Shown one piece after another: positions 29,260-38,571 of a DNA stretch of 47,345 nt. Made by a program: the position numbers and the translations under genes. The notes beneath the pieces are model-generated. The model was not told the DNA's origin. It worked only from the letters and a program-made list of their open reading frames with translations, and did no database searches. The stretch's first letter is position 1. Each line of letters begins with the position of its first letter. The DNA is from Actinomycetota bacterium (GTDB lineage: Bacteria; Actinomycetota; UBA4738; HRBIN12): contig JACQDK010000052.1 of the NCBI GenBank assembly GCA_016201135.1, forward strand, positions 1 through 47,345, given 5' to 3'.

Positions 29260-30068
29260 GCGAGCCCGCGGCTGCCGTAGGACGGCCGCTCGCCGGCCGC
29301 GTCGCGATCGTCACGGGCGCGGCCAGGGGGATCGGCGCCGTGGTGACCGAGCACCTCGCCCGCGACGGAGCGAACGTCGCCCTCGTGGGGCGGCACCCCG
29401 GGGCTCTCGAGTCCCACGCGGCGCTCGTCGACGAGAGGCATCCGGACCGAAGGAGCCTGGCGGTCGCCTGCGACGTCACGGACGAGACCCAGGTGGAGGC
29501 GATGGTCGAGGCCGTCGTGAGGGCGTTCGGTGGGATCGACATCCTCGTCAACACGGCCGGCGGAACGGGCCCGATCGAGACGCCCGCGCAGGACTACCCG
29601 GCCGAGGAGTTCATGCGCATCCTTCAGCTGAACGTGCTCGGCACGTTCCTGCCCTGCAAGCACGCCATCCCACACCTGATCGCGCGGGGGGGCGGCCGCA
29701 TCGTCAACGTCGCCGGTACGTCGGGGCTCCGCGGCTACCGGAACCGGTCCGGCTACTCGTCGTCCAAGTGGGCCGTGCGGGGCCTGACGCGGACGCTCGC
29801 GCTCGAGCTCGGGCCGCACGACATCACGGTGAACGACGTCTGCCCGAACGTGACCCACGGCGAGCGCATGAACAGGATCGTCGCCGAGAAGGCCAGCAAG
29901 AGCGGGAGGACCCCCGAGCAGGTATACGCAGACTTCACCGCGCAGACGGCCCTCGGCCGGTTCGTGGAGGAAGAGGACATCGCCGCTGCGATCGACTTCC
30001 TCGTCTCCGACGGCGCCAGGAACATCACCGGCCACGACATCCCGGTCGACGCCGGATGGGACGTCTGA
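29256..30068 (+). CDS. SDR-family oxidoreductase
   Basis: AIVTGAARGIGAVV, NTAGG, GYSSSKWAVRGLTRTLALELGPHDITVNDVCPN, NITGHDIPVDAGWDV. Confidence 0.93.
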   Translation: MSEPAAAVGRPLAGRVAIVTGAARGIGAVVTEHLARDGANVALVGRHPGALESHAALVDERHPDRRSLAVACDVTDETQVEAMVEAVVRAFGGIDILVNTAGGTGPIETPAQDYPAEEFMRILQLNVLGTFLPCKHAIPHLIARGGGRIVNVAGTSGLRGYRNRSGYSSSKWAVRGLTRTLALELGPHDITVNDVCPNVTHGERMNRIVAEKASKSGRTPEQVYADFTAQTALGRFVEEEDIAAAIDFLVSDGARNITGHDIPVDAGWDV

Positions 30069-31267
30069 TCACGTTGCGCAGGACGATGAGCGCCCCCAGG
30101 CCAGACCCGGCCGCCGTCGACCTGGGGAACTGGCAGGACGCGCCCTTCAACCGATGGGGGTTCCTGCACGTTCCCGAGCTGATCCCCAGCGTGTCGATCG
30201 GCCGCGGCCGGGGGCCGGTGACGGACCTCCCCCGCGCCGAGCGCGAGCTGGGTGGGATCCCCTTCTCCTTCCGGGGCAAGCGCTTCGACGTCGGCCGGAT
30301 GCTCGAGGCGACCTTCACCGACGGCTTCCTCGTGATCCACGACGGGCGGCTCGTGATGGAGTGGTACTCCGAGGGCATGACGCCCGACACGACCCACCTG
30401 CTGATGTCGGTCTCGAAGTCGCTCACCTCCGCCCTCACGGGCGTGCTCGTCGGCCGCGGAACGATAGACCTCGAGACTCCGGTGCCCCGCTACGTCGAGG
30501 AGCTCGCCGGATCCGGCTTCGAGGGATGCACGGTGCAGCACCTGCTGGACATGCGGGCCGGCACGCGGTGGACCGAGGACTACGAGGACCTGGGATCCGA
30601 CGCGCGGATCTACGAGCAGGTCATGGGCTGGCGCCCGCGGAGCCTGCCGGACCTTCCCCCTGACCTGTACGCGTACATGGCCGGGCTGAAGGAGAACGCG
30701 CGCCCGCACGGCGGCAGGTTCGAGTACCGCTCGATCCTCACGGACGTCCTGGGCTGGGTGCTCGAACGGGCCGGCGGAGCCTCCTTCGCGGAGCTGTTCT
30801 CGCGGCTGATCTGGTCCAAGCTCGGCGCGGAGCACGACGCCACGGTCACCATCGACTCCGGCGGATGCGCGCTGGCCGACGGAGGGATCTGCACCACGCT
30901 CCGCGACCTCGCCAGGTTCGGTCTCCTCTACCTGGAGGAGGGGACGATCGGTGGCCGCGAAGTGGTGCCGGCCGAGTGGATCCGGCGGCTCGGCGTCCCG
31001 GACCCCGAGCTCGTCGACGCGTTCACGGAGGCCCCCGAGGCCGCCCTCTACCCCGGCGCGATGTACCACGACCAGTGGTGGGTGCTCGACCAGGCGCGCG
31101 GCATCTTCGCGGGGCTGGGCATCCACGGACAGATGGTTCTCGTGCACCGCGAAGCGAACGCGGTGGTCGCGAAGCTCTCCACGCAGCCGGCCGCGTACGA
31201 CATGGACCTCGAGCACGTTCAGGTGGTGGGCTCGATCGCGCTCTGCGATCGGCTCGCCCAGGGCTGA
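30056..31267 (+). CDS. Beta-lactamase-fold serine hydrolase
   Basis: SxxK motif HLLMSVSKSLTSALTG; FEYRSILTDVLGWVLE; overlaps the SDR 3' end. Confidence 0.9.
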   Translation: MGRLITLRRTMSAPRPDPAAVDLGNWQDAPFNRWGFLHVPELIPSVSIGRGRGPVTDLPRAERELGGIPFSFRGKRFDVGRMLEATFTDGFLVIHDGRLVMEWYSEGMTPDTTHLLMSVSKSLTSALTGVLVGRGTIDLETPVPRYVEELAGSGFEGCTVQHLLDMRAGTRWTEDYEDLGSDARIYEQVMGWRPRSLPDLPPDLYAYMAGLKENARPHGGRFEYRSILTDVLGWVLERAGGASFAELFSRLIWSKLGAEHDATVTIDSGGCALADGGICTTLRDLARFGLLYLEEGTIGGREVVPAEWIRRLGVPDPELVDAFTEAPEAALYPGAMYHDQWWVLDQARGIFAGLGIHGQMVLVHREANAVVAKLSTQPAAYDMDLEHVQVVGSIALCDRLAQG

Positions 31268-31352
31268 CGCGTCGGACCGCACGTGTGAGCGCGCCGTGCG
31301 CAACGTTCCGCTTGACCCGTCCGCCGTTCCGCTCTAGCGTGCGTCGCCACCG

Positions 31353-32513
31353 ATGGAACTTGCGGATCGCATGAACCGGCTCGGCACCGAGTCCGCCTTC
31401 GAGGTTCTCGCGAAGGCGCGCGCGATGGAAGCGGCTGGGCGGGACATCATCCACCTTCAGATCGGAGAGCCCGACTTCGACACGCCGGCGCACGTGCGCG
31501 AGGCGGCGAAGGAGGGCCTGGACCGGGGCGAGACCCACTACGTGCCGGCGCCAGGGATCCCCGCACTGCGGGAGGCCGTCACCGCTTTCCTGGAGAAGAC
31601 CGGCCGGCTCTCCACCTCGCCCGATCGCGTGGTGGTCACGCCCGGAGCCAAGCCCATCATGTTCTTCACGATCATGGCGCTCTGCCAGGAGGGCGACGAG
31701 GTCATCTACCCGGACCCCGGGTTCCCCATGTACGAGTCGATCACGTCGTTCTGCGGCGCCACGCCCGTCCCGCTGCCGCTTCGCGAGGCGAACGGCTTCC
31801 GCCCCGATCCGCAGGAGCTCGCCTCGCTCGTCACCGAGCGCACCAAGCTGCTGATCCTGTCGTTCCCCCACAACCCGTGCGGCAGCGCGCTGACGCGCGA
31901 CGAGCTCGCAGCGATCGCCGATGTCGTGCACCGCCACGACCTCGTCGTGCTCTCGGACGAGGTCTACTGGGCGATCACTTACGACCGTCCGCACACGAGC
32001 ATCCTGGAGTTCGACGGGATGGCCGAGCGCACGGTGCTGCTCGACGGATGGTCGAAGACCTGGGCCATGACCGGGTGGCGACTCGGGTTCGGAGTGTTCC
32101 CCCAGTTCCTGGTGGAGCCCGTCACCCGCCTGGTGATCAACTCCGTCTCGTGCACGTCGGCGTTCAGCCAGCGTGCGGCGATCGCCGCGCTCGAGGGCCC
32201 ATGGGAGCCGGTCGAGACGATGATCGAGGAGTTCGGCCGCAGGCGGCGCGCCATCGTGGGCGGCCTGAACCGGATCCCCGGCGTGCACTGCGTCATGCCC
32301 GACGGCGCGTTCTACGTCTTCCCGAACATCAGCGGGACGGGGCGGACATCACGCGAGACCGAGGCGATCCTGCTGGAGGAGGGCGGCGTCGCGGGTCTTT
32401 CCGGCACCGCGTTCGGCCGGCACGGCGAGGGACACCTTCGGCTCTCCTACGCGAACTCACTTGAGAACATCGAGCGAGCCCTCTCCGCGATGGAGACCGT
32501 CCTGGCAGGTTGA
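31353..32513 (+). CDS. Class I/II PLP-dependent aminotransferase
   Basis: FPHNPCGSALTRDEL, VVLSDEVYWAITYD, LDGWSKTWAMTGWRLGF. Confidence 0.93.
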   Translation: MELADRMNRLGTESAFEVLAKARAMEAAGRDIIHLQIGEPDFDTPAHVREAAKEGLDRGETHYVPAPGIPALREAVTAFLEKTGRLSTSPDRVVVTPGAKPIMFFTIMALCQEGDEVIYPDPGFPMYESITSFCGATPVPLPLREANGFRPDPQELASLVTERTKLLILSFPHNPCGSALTRDELAAIADVVHRHDLVVLSDEVYWAITYDRPHTSILEFDGMAERTVLLDGWSKTWAMTGWRLGFGVFPQFLVEPVTRLVINSVSCTSAFSQRAAIAALEGPWEPVETMIEEFGRRRRAIVGGLNRIPGVHCVMPDGAFYVFPNISGTGRTSRETEAILLEEGGVAGLSGTAFGRHGEGHLRLSYANSLENIERALSAMETVLAG

Positions 32514-32519
32514 CGGGGC

Positions 32520-33311
32520 TCAGCCGGCGCTCGAACGGCGCCGCTCCACGAAGCCCAGCCGCCGCGAGATCGCCGCGGCGGCCTCCATCGTGAGCCTGCC
32601 GGCCCGGGGAAGGTCCACCGGACGCATCCGGAAGGCGGGGCCGGACACCGAGAGCGCAGCGATCACCGCGCCGTCGCCCTGGCGGATCGGCGCGGCGACG
32701 GCGTTCAGCCCCTCCTCGAGCTCCTCCATCGTCTGCGAGTAGCCGCGCACCCGGATCTCCTGGAGCTGGGTGCGGATCCGGTCGGGGTCGACGATCGTGT
32801 TCGCCGTCGGTCGCTCGAGCGGCCGCGAGAGCAGCCGGTCGAGCTCCCCCTCGTCCACGTACGCGAGCAGCACCTTCCCGTTCGAAGTGCAGTGCAGAGG
32901 CGAGCGGCGGCCCACCCAGCTCACGCTAACGATCGACCTCGTTCCGGTGATCTGGTCGATGTAGACGACTGCGTCGCCCGAGAGCACCCCGAGGTTCACG
33001 GTCTCGCGGGTCCGGTCGGCCAGGTCCTCGAGCACCGGGCGCGCCGTGCTCACGAGGTCCAGGCCGGCCATCGCGGCGCCGGCGAGCCGGATCAGGCCGA
33101 ACCCCAGCCGGTACTTGTCGGTCACGGGGTCGCGTTCCACGAGCCCCCGCTCGGCCAGGGTTGCGGCGAGGCGGCTCGCCGTCGCTTTGTGCACGCCGAG
33201 GCGGCGCCCGAGCTCCGTCACCCCGAGCTCGCCGGCCTCCGCGATCATCTCGAGGGAGAGCAGGGCGCGCGTCACCGACTGAAGGGTTCCGGCGCTTTCG
33301 TTTCGCTCCAC
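32520..33311 (-). CDS. IclR-family transcriptional regulator
   Basis: GELGVTELGRRLGVHKATASRLAATLAERGLVERD HTH; RSPLHCTSNGKVLLAY and YSQTMEELEEGLNAVAAPI effector domain; probable GTG start at 33311. Confidence 0.9.
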   Translation of the reverse strand: MERNESAGTLQSVTRALLSLEMIAEAGELGVTELGRRLGVHKATASRLAATLAERGLVERDPVTDKYRLGFGLIRLAGAAMAGLDLVSTARPVLEDLADRTRETVNLGVLSGDAVVYIDQITGTRSIVSVSWVGRRSPLHCTSNGKVLLAYVDEGELDRLLSRPLERPTANTIVDPDRIRTQLQEIRVRGYSQTMEELEEGLNAVAAPIRQGDGAVIAALSVSGPAFRMRPVDLPRAGRLTMEAAAAISRRLGFVERRRSSAG

Positions 33312-33412
33312 GCAACATCCCCCGGAGTGCGCAACGGCCGGACGGTACGCCTCACCCCCGGGGCTGTCAATCGCCCATTGCCTCACCCGGGACCTGCGCG
33401 TATCGTCGATCC

Positions 33413-34033
33413 GTGGCCGCGACGGCGCCGCCCGTGCTCGAAACGATCCCCCGGCTACCCGAACAGGGGGTTCCGAAGAGGCGCCGCCGGGTGCGCGGCG
33501 TGGTCATAGTCGGCAGCCTGGTGCTGGTCGCGGCCGCGATCGCGGCGGTCGTCCGATACCAGCCGCTCGGGACGGCGAACTTCGGGAGCTGCGCCCCCTT
33601 TTCGCCCGGAGCGAACGCGGTGCGGCCCGTCTACCGCGAGGGGAAGAGCTGCGCGATCGGGCTCTCCCTGGCAAACGAGGGGAGGATCCCGGTCAGGGTG
33701 ATCGGGATCGGCACGCCGTTCCCGCAGGGAGGGCTCCTGACGCTCACCGACGTGCAGCTCGCACGGCCGCCGGACGGCCGCGTCTACACGACGGCGGCGG
33801 GGGATCCCAGCCTCCAGCCCTTCGCAGCGTTCTCCCTGGGGCACGGAGACAAGCGATGGGTCGTCCTCCGGAGTCGATTCGGGAACTGCGATCGCTACGC
33901 GGTCGGCACGTCGGCCACCTGGGTGGCGGTCGAGGTGACCTACGAGGTACTCGGTGTCACGAAGCACCAATGGGTCCGGCTACCGATGAGGGTGGACGTC
34001 GCATCGCCCGCGAACTGCCCCGGGCGCTCGTAG
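33413..34033 (+). CDS. Hypothetical membrane-anchored protein
   Basis: Single N-terminal TM helix (RRRRVRGVVIVGSLVLVAAAIAAVVRY) and an exported domain with several Cys; GTG start. Confidence 0.6.
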   Translation: MAATAPPVLETIPRLPEQGVPKRRRRVRGVVIVGSLVLVAAAIAAVVRYQPLGTANFGSCAPFSPGANAVRPVYREGKSCAIGLSLANEGRIPVRVIGIGTPFPQGGLLTLTDVQLARPPDGRVYTTAAGDPSLQPFAAFSLGHGDKRWVVLRSRFGNCDRYAVGTSATWVAVEVTYEVLGVTKHQWVRLPMRVDVASPANCPGRS

Positions 34034-34070
34034 CCGCGAGCGACGAGGGAACCCGTTCCGCCCGCCGCGG

Positions 34071-35615
34071 CTACACGTTCGAGTCGGGGAAGCTCGCTTT
34101 CTTCCGCTCGATCCACTCTCGGAGCTCCTCGTCCACCGCCTCGTCGATCGGCGGCGGCTCGTACTCGGCGAGCATCCGCTTCCAGATGGCGTTCGCGCGC
34201 TCGGCCGTGTCCTTGGACCCCTCCAGCTCCCACTGCTCGAACGAGTTGTTGTCGGCCACGTTCGACCGGTAGAAGGCGGTCTCGAAGTTCGCCAGCGTGT
34301 GCGCGGTGCCCAGGAAGTGCTGGCCCGGACCGTTCTCGATGATCGCCTCGATAGCCTGGCCGTTGGGCGAGAGGTCCACTCCGCGGGCGAACGCGTGCAT
34401 CATCCCGCACTGGTCGGCGTCCATGATGAACTTCTCGTAGCCCATCGCCAGGCCGCCCTCCAGCCACCCGGCTGCGTGCAGAACGAAGTTCACGCCTCCG
34501 AGGACCGTGGGCTGCAACGTGTTCGCCGACTCGTACGCCGCCTGCGCGTCGGGGACCTTGGACGCGCACAGCGAGCCGCCGCTTCGGAACGGCACCCCCA
34601 GGCGCCGCGCGCACGCCGCCAGCGTGTACAGCACCAGCGCCGGCTCGGGCGTGCCGAACGTCGGCGCGCCCGACTGCATCGACATCGAGGAGGCGAACGA
34701 GCCGAACACCACGGGCGCGCCCGGTCGCACGAGCTGCACGTAAGCCATCCCGGCCATCGACTCCGCCAGCGTCTGCGCCGCCGTGCCGGCGACGGTGGCC
34801 GGGCTCATCGCCCCTGCCAGGATGAACGGGGTCATGATCACGGCCTGGTTGGCCTCCGCGTAGGCGCGCGCTGCGCCGAGCATCGTGGAGTCCCACACCA
34901 GCGGCGAGTTCGCGTTGATCAGGCTCAGCAGGACCACGTGGTCCTCCAGATGGTCCGCACCGAAGAGGATCCGCGCCATGTCCACCGTGTCCTGCGCGCG
35001 CTGCGGGTGCGTCACCGAGCCCATGAACGGCTTGTCCGAGTAGCGCATGTGCGCGTACACCATGTCGTAGTGCCGCTTGTTCACGGGCAGGTCGACCGGC
35101 TCGCACACCGTTCCCCCCGAGTGGTGAAGGTACGGAGACATGTACGCGAGCTTCACGAAGTTCCGGAAGTCCTCGATCGTGCCGTAGCGCCTGCCCTGGT
35201 CGAGGTCGAGCACGAAAGGCGAGCCGTAGGCCGGGGCGAACACGGTGTGCGCATCGCCGATCTCGACGCTGTTCTCGGGGTTGCGCGCGTGCTGGGTGAA
35301 GGCCTTCGGCGCGCTCGCCCGGATCAGGCTTCGCGCCAGGCCCCGGGGGAACCGCACGCGCTGGTCCTGGACCTTGCAGCCGGCGCTCTCCAGCAGCTTC
35401 AGCGCGTCGGGCGCGTCGCGGAACTCGATGCCGACCCGCTCCAAGATCGTGTCGGCGTTGGACTCGATCAGCTCCAGGCCCTCTTCGTCCAGGACCTCGA
35501 AGGGCTCCAGCGTCCGGGTGATGTAGGGGACGCGGGGGGTGGCGTGCGCCTGGCGCACGGCCTGGCGTCCCGCGCGGCCTCCGGTGCGCTTTCCCCTGGC
35601 GGGTTCGTCGGTCAT
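34071..35615 (-). CDS. MttB-superfamily (trimethylamine methyltransferase family) corrinoid methyltransferase, non-pyrrolysine
   Basis: Uninterrupted 514-codon ORF; LHHSGGTVCEPVDLPVNKRHYDMVYAHMRYSDKPFMGSVTHP, VVFGSFASSMSMQSGAPTFGTPEPAL, NGPGQHFLGTAHTLANFE; ATGA overlap with the RACo gene. Confidence 0.9.
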   Translation of the reverse strand: MTDEPARGKRTGGRAGRQAVRQAHATPRVPYITRTLEPFEVLDEEGLELIESNADTILERVGIEFRDAPDALKLLESAGCKVQDQRVRFPRGLARSLIRASAPKAFTQHARNPENSVEIGDAHTVFAPAYGSPFVLDLDQGRRYGTIEDFRNFVKLAYMSPYLHHSGGTVCEPVDLPVNKRHYDMVYAHMRYSDKPFMGSVTHPQRAQDTVDMARILFGADHLEDHVVLLSLINANSPLVWDSTMLGAARAYAEANQAVIMTPFILAGAMSPATVAGTAAQTLAESMAGMAYVQLVRPGAPVVFGSFASSMSMQSGAPTFGTPEPALVLYTLAACARRLGVPFRSGGSLCASKVPDAQAAYESANTLQPTVLGGVNFVLHAAGWLEGGLAMGYEKFIMDADQCGMMHAFARGVDLSPNGQAIEAIIENGPGQHFLGTAHTLANFETAFYRSNVADNNSFEQWELEGSKDTAERANAIWKRMLAEYEPPPIDEAVDEELREWIERKKASFPDSNV

Positions 35616-37666
35616 GTCGTGCTCCTCGTCTCGGCCTGCTCAGTCTCGGCCTGCTCGGCCTGCTCGGCGGGCTCCCGGCGAGCAGGCCGAGGCCGAGGGC
35701 GGTCCCGGCGCTCGGCGCTCCGGCGCGCCGGCAGGGTGACCACGGCGCCGAGCTTCGGCGAAGGCGCGGTCGCGTGCGGGATGCCCATCGCTCCCACGAA
35801 GTGCTCCTGGAACCGAGGCTCCACCGCCGTCTCGATCTTCTCCACCCGGCGGACGATCTCCTCGATCTCGGTGCGCGCCTTCCGGTTCAGCAGCGCGATC
35901 CGCGCGCCGGTGCCGGCGGCGTTCCCAGCGGACGTGACCTTCTCGGGCTCGCAGTCGGGAACCAGCCCGAGCACCATCGCGTGGATCGGGTCGATGCGCG
36001 TGCCGAACGCGCCTGCGAGCCGGATCCGGCGTACCTCGTCGATCCCGTAGTGGTCCATCAGCAGCCGGCACCCGGCGTAGAGCGCCGCCTTCGCGAGCTG
36101 GACCTGGCGCACGTCCTGCTGGGTGATCCAGAGCTGCGGGTCGCCGTCGTGCAGCAGGTACCTGAAGGTTCGGCCGTCCTGCCGGACCCGCGGCGTGCGC
36201 GAGGCGAGCGAGCCGTCGATCACGCCGTCGGTGGTGATGACTCCTGCGAGCAGCATCTCCGCTATCGCCTCGATGATCCCCGAGCCGCACACGCCGGTCA
36301 CGCGCACGCCGCGGAACCCGGGCTCGTCGGACCAGGCGTTCCGCCCGATCGCGCGCACGCGCGGCTCGAGCGTCTCGGGGTCGATCCGCACGCGCTCGAC
36401 CGCGCCGGGCGCCGCGCGCTGGCCGCACGAGATCTGCGCGCCCTCGAACGCCGGCCCGGTGGGGCTCGAGGCCGCCAGCAGCCGGTCCCGATTCCCCAGA
36501 ACGATCTCGGCGTTCGTGCCGACGTCGACGATCAGGTTCACCTCGTCCTGGTCGTGAGGGGCTTCGGACAGGATCACGCCGGCGGTGTCGGCGCCGACGT
36601 GGCCGGCGATGCACGGCAGCACGTACACGCGCGCGCCGCGATGGAGCTTCAGGTCGATCTCGGTGGCCCACATCCTCTGGGCCTCGTCGGTGGCGAGCGC
36701 GAACGGAGCGCCCCCCAGCTCGGTCGGGTCGAGCCCGAGCACCAGGTGGTGCATGATCGGGTTCCCGACGATCGTTACCTCCAGGACGTCCTGGGGCGTC
36801 GCTGCGGCCTTCGCGGTCAGCTCGGCCACGAGCTGGTTCAGGCACTCGCGGATCGCTCGCGTGAGGTCGCCCTCCGAGCCCGGGTTCATCATGATGTAGC
36901 TCACCCGGCTCATCAGGTCCTCGCCGAAGCGGATCTGGGGGTTCATCGCGCCGGCGGACGCCAGCACCTCACCGCTCGAGAGGTCGCACAGGTGCCCGGC
37001 CACCGTGGTGGAGCCCACGTCGAAGGCGATCCCGAGCGCGCGGCCCCGGTAGCCGGGCCAAACCCCGATGATCAGCGCGCCGTCGTACACCGCGACCGTC
37101 ACCGCCCAGCCGCCTTCGCGGAGCGCCTTCTGCAACCCGGCAAGCACGTGCAGGTCGGCCTGGAGGCCGGCCAGGCCCCACTCGCGTTCAAGCGCCTCCT
37201 GGAGGCGGCGCAGGTCCGAGGCCGGGCTCGCGAGGGAGGGCTCGGCCACCTCCACGTAGTGCAGGCGCACGACCGGGTCGACCTCGATCGGGTGCGCGTC
37301 GGCTTCCTTCCGCACGACCTGGCGATGGATCTGCGAGTCGGGCGGCACGTCGATCACCACGTCGCCGAGCAGGCCCGCCTGGCAGCCGAGGCGGCGGCCG
37401 GCGGTAAGACCCTTGTCCGCCGCGTACTCGGTCTCGACGTCGTTCACCGCCGATAGGTGCTCGGCCGAGGAGGTCATGCCGTGCTTCGCGAACGCACCCT
37501 CCGACAGAACTACCTGGCAGCGACCGCAGATCCCCCGCCCGCCGCAGACCGAGTCCAGGTCCACACCCAGCGAGCGCGCGGCGTCGAGCACGGTCGTCCC
37601 AGCCTGGAACCGACCCCGCAGGCCGGAGGGGACGAAGACGACCGCGGCCTCCGAGGGGTCGGTCAC
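35612..37666 (-). CDS. RACo-type reductive activator of corrinoid proteins (2Fe-2S ferredoxin plus ASKHA domain)
   Basis: CGGRGICGRCQVVLSEGAF 2Fe-2S motif; GIAFDVGSTTVAGHLCDLSSGEVL and LIVDVGTNAEIVLGN ASKHA motifs; GTG start at 37666. Confidence 0.9.
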   Translation of the reverse strand: MTDPSEAAVVFVPSGLRGRFQAGTTVLDAARSLGVDLDSVCGGRGICGRCQVVLSEGAFAKHGMTSSAEHLSAVNDVETEYAADKGLTAGRRLGCQAGLLGDVVIDVPPDSQIHRQVVRKEADAHPIEVDPVVRLHYVEVAEPSLASPASDLRRLQEALEREWGLAGLQADLHVLAGLQKALREGGWAVTVAVYDGALIIGVWPGYRGRALGIAFDVGSTTVAGHLCDLSSGEVLASAGAMNPQIRFGEDLMSRVSYIMMNPGSEGDLTRAIRECLNQLVAELTAKAAATPQDVLEVTIVGNPIMHHLVLGLDPTELGGAPFALATDEAQRMWATEIDLKLHRGARVYVLPCIAGHVGADTAGVILSEAPHDQDEVNLIVDVGTNAEIVLGNRDRLLAASSPTGPAFEGAQISCGQRAAPGAVERVRIDPETLEPRVRAIGRNAWSDEPGFRGVRVTGVCGSGIIEAIAEMLLAGVITTDGVIDGSLASRTPRVRQDGRTFRYLLHDGDPQLWITQQDVRQVQLAKAALYAGCRLLMDHYGIDEVRRIRLAGAFGTRIDPIHAMVLGLVPDCEPEKVTSAGNAAGTGARIALLNRKARTEIEEIVRRVEKIETAVEPRFQEHFVGAMGIPHATAPSPKLGAVVTLPARRSAERRDRPRPRPARREPAEQAEQAETEQAETRSTT

Positions 37667-38570
37667 GGCCGGGGCGGCGCCTCCGGCCGCCGCGCCGCCG
37701 CTGGGCGCCCGCACCGCCGCCGGCGGCCGGGTCCCGGTGCTTCCTGATCCACGCCGTGCAATCGGGGTCGTGGCCCATCAGAACGTCGGCCGCCATGACC
37801 GCCTGCCGGACCTCCATGTGCAGCGGGCTCGTGATCGCCGAGGTCAGCCCGCTTGCGATCGCCATCGCCAGGAACGCGCCGTTCAGCCCGCCTCGGTGCG
37901 GCAGCCCGAAGGACACGTTCGAGGCGCCGCACGTCGTGTTCACGCCGAGCTCGTCGCGTAGGCGCCGGACCAGGGCGAACACCTGCCGGCCGGCCGTACC
38001 CATCGCGCCGATCGGCATCACGAGCGGATCGACCACGACGTCCGAGGCCGGGATGCCGTGATCGGCCGCGCGCTCCACGATCCTCTTCGCCACGGCGAAT
38101 CGCACGTCGGGGTCCTCGCTGATGCCGGTGTCGTCGTTCGAGATCGCAACCACGGCTGCGCCGTGTCTCGCGACGAGCGGAAGCACACGCTCGAGCCGCT
38201 CGTCCTCGCCGGTGACGGAGTTCACGAGGGCCTTGCCGTCGTACGCGGCCAGGCCCGCCTCCAGCGCCTCCACTATCGAGGAGTCGATGCAAAGGGGCAC
38301 GTCCACCACCGACTGCACGAGCTTCACGGTCTGCGCGAGGATCGCCGGCTCGTCGGCGAGGGGGATGCCAGCGTTCACGTCGAGCATGTGCGCTCCGGCC
38401 TCCACCTGCGCGAGTGCGTCGGCGATCACCGTGGAGAAGTCACCCGCCGCCATCTCGGCCGCGAGCTTCTTGCGACCGGTCGGGTTTATCCGCTCGCCGA
38501 TGATCGTGAACGGCCGCTCGTGGCCGATCACTACCTCCCTCGTCGCCGAGCTCAGGATCGTGTCGGTCAT
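37663..38570 (-). CDS. Methyltetrahydrofolate:corrinoid methyltransferase (pterin-binding fold), probable 3' frameshift
   Basis: FTIIGERINPTGRKKLAAEMAAGDF, VDVPLCIDSSIVEALEAGL, NTTCGASNVSFGLPHRGGLN; the raw ORF overruns into RACo to 37188, whereas a frame with one extra base would stop at the TGA (37663-37665) overlapping the RACo GTG. Confidence 0.85.
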
Positions 38571-38571
38571 C

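Noticed and set aside
34071-35615. Pyrrolysine-containing trimethylamine methyltransferase (true MttB)
   Set aside because: The ORF is continuous for 514 codons with no internal amber, and no pyl genes were seen in the window.
37188-37662. A genuine ~160-aa C-terminal extension of the methyltransferase
   Set aside because: The extension is an Arg/Gly-rich shadow frame of the well-supported RACo N-terminus; a 1-nt frameshift explains it more simply.
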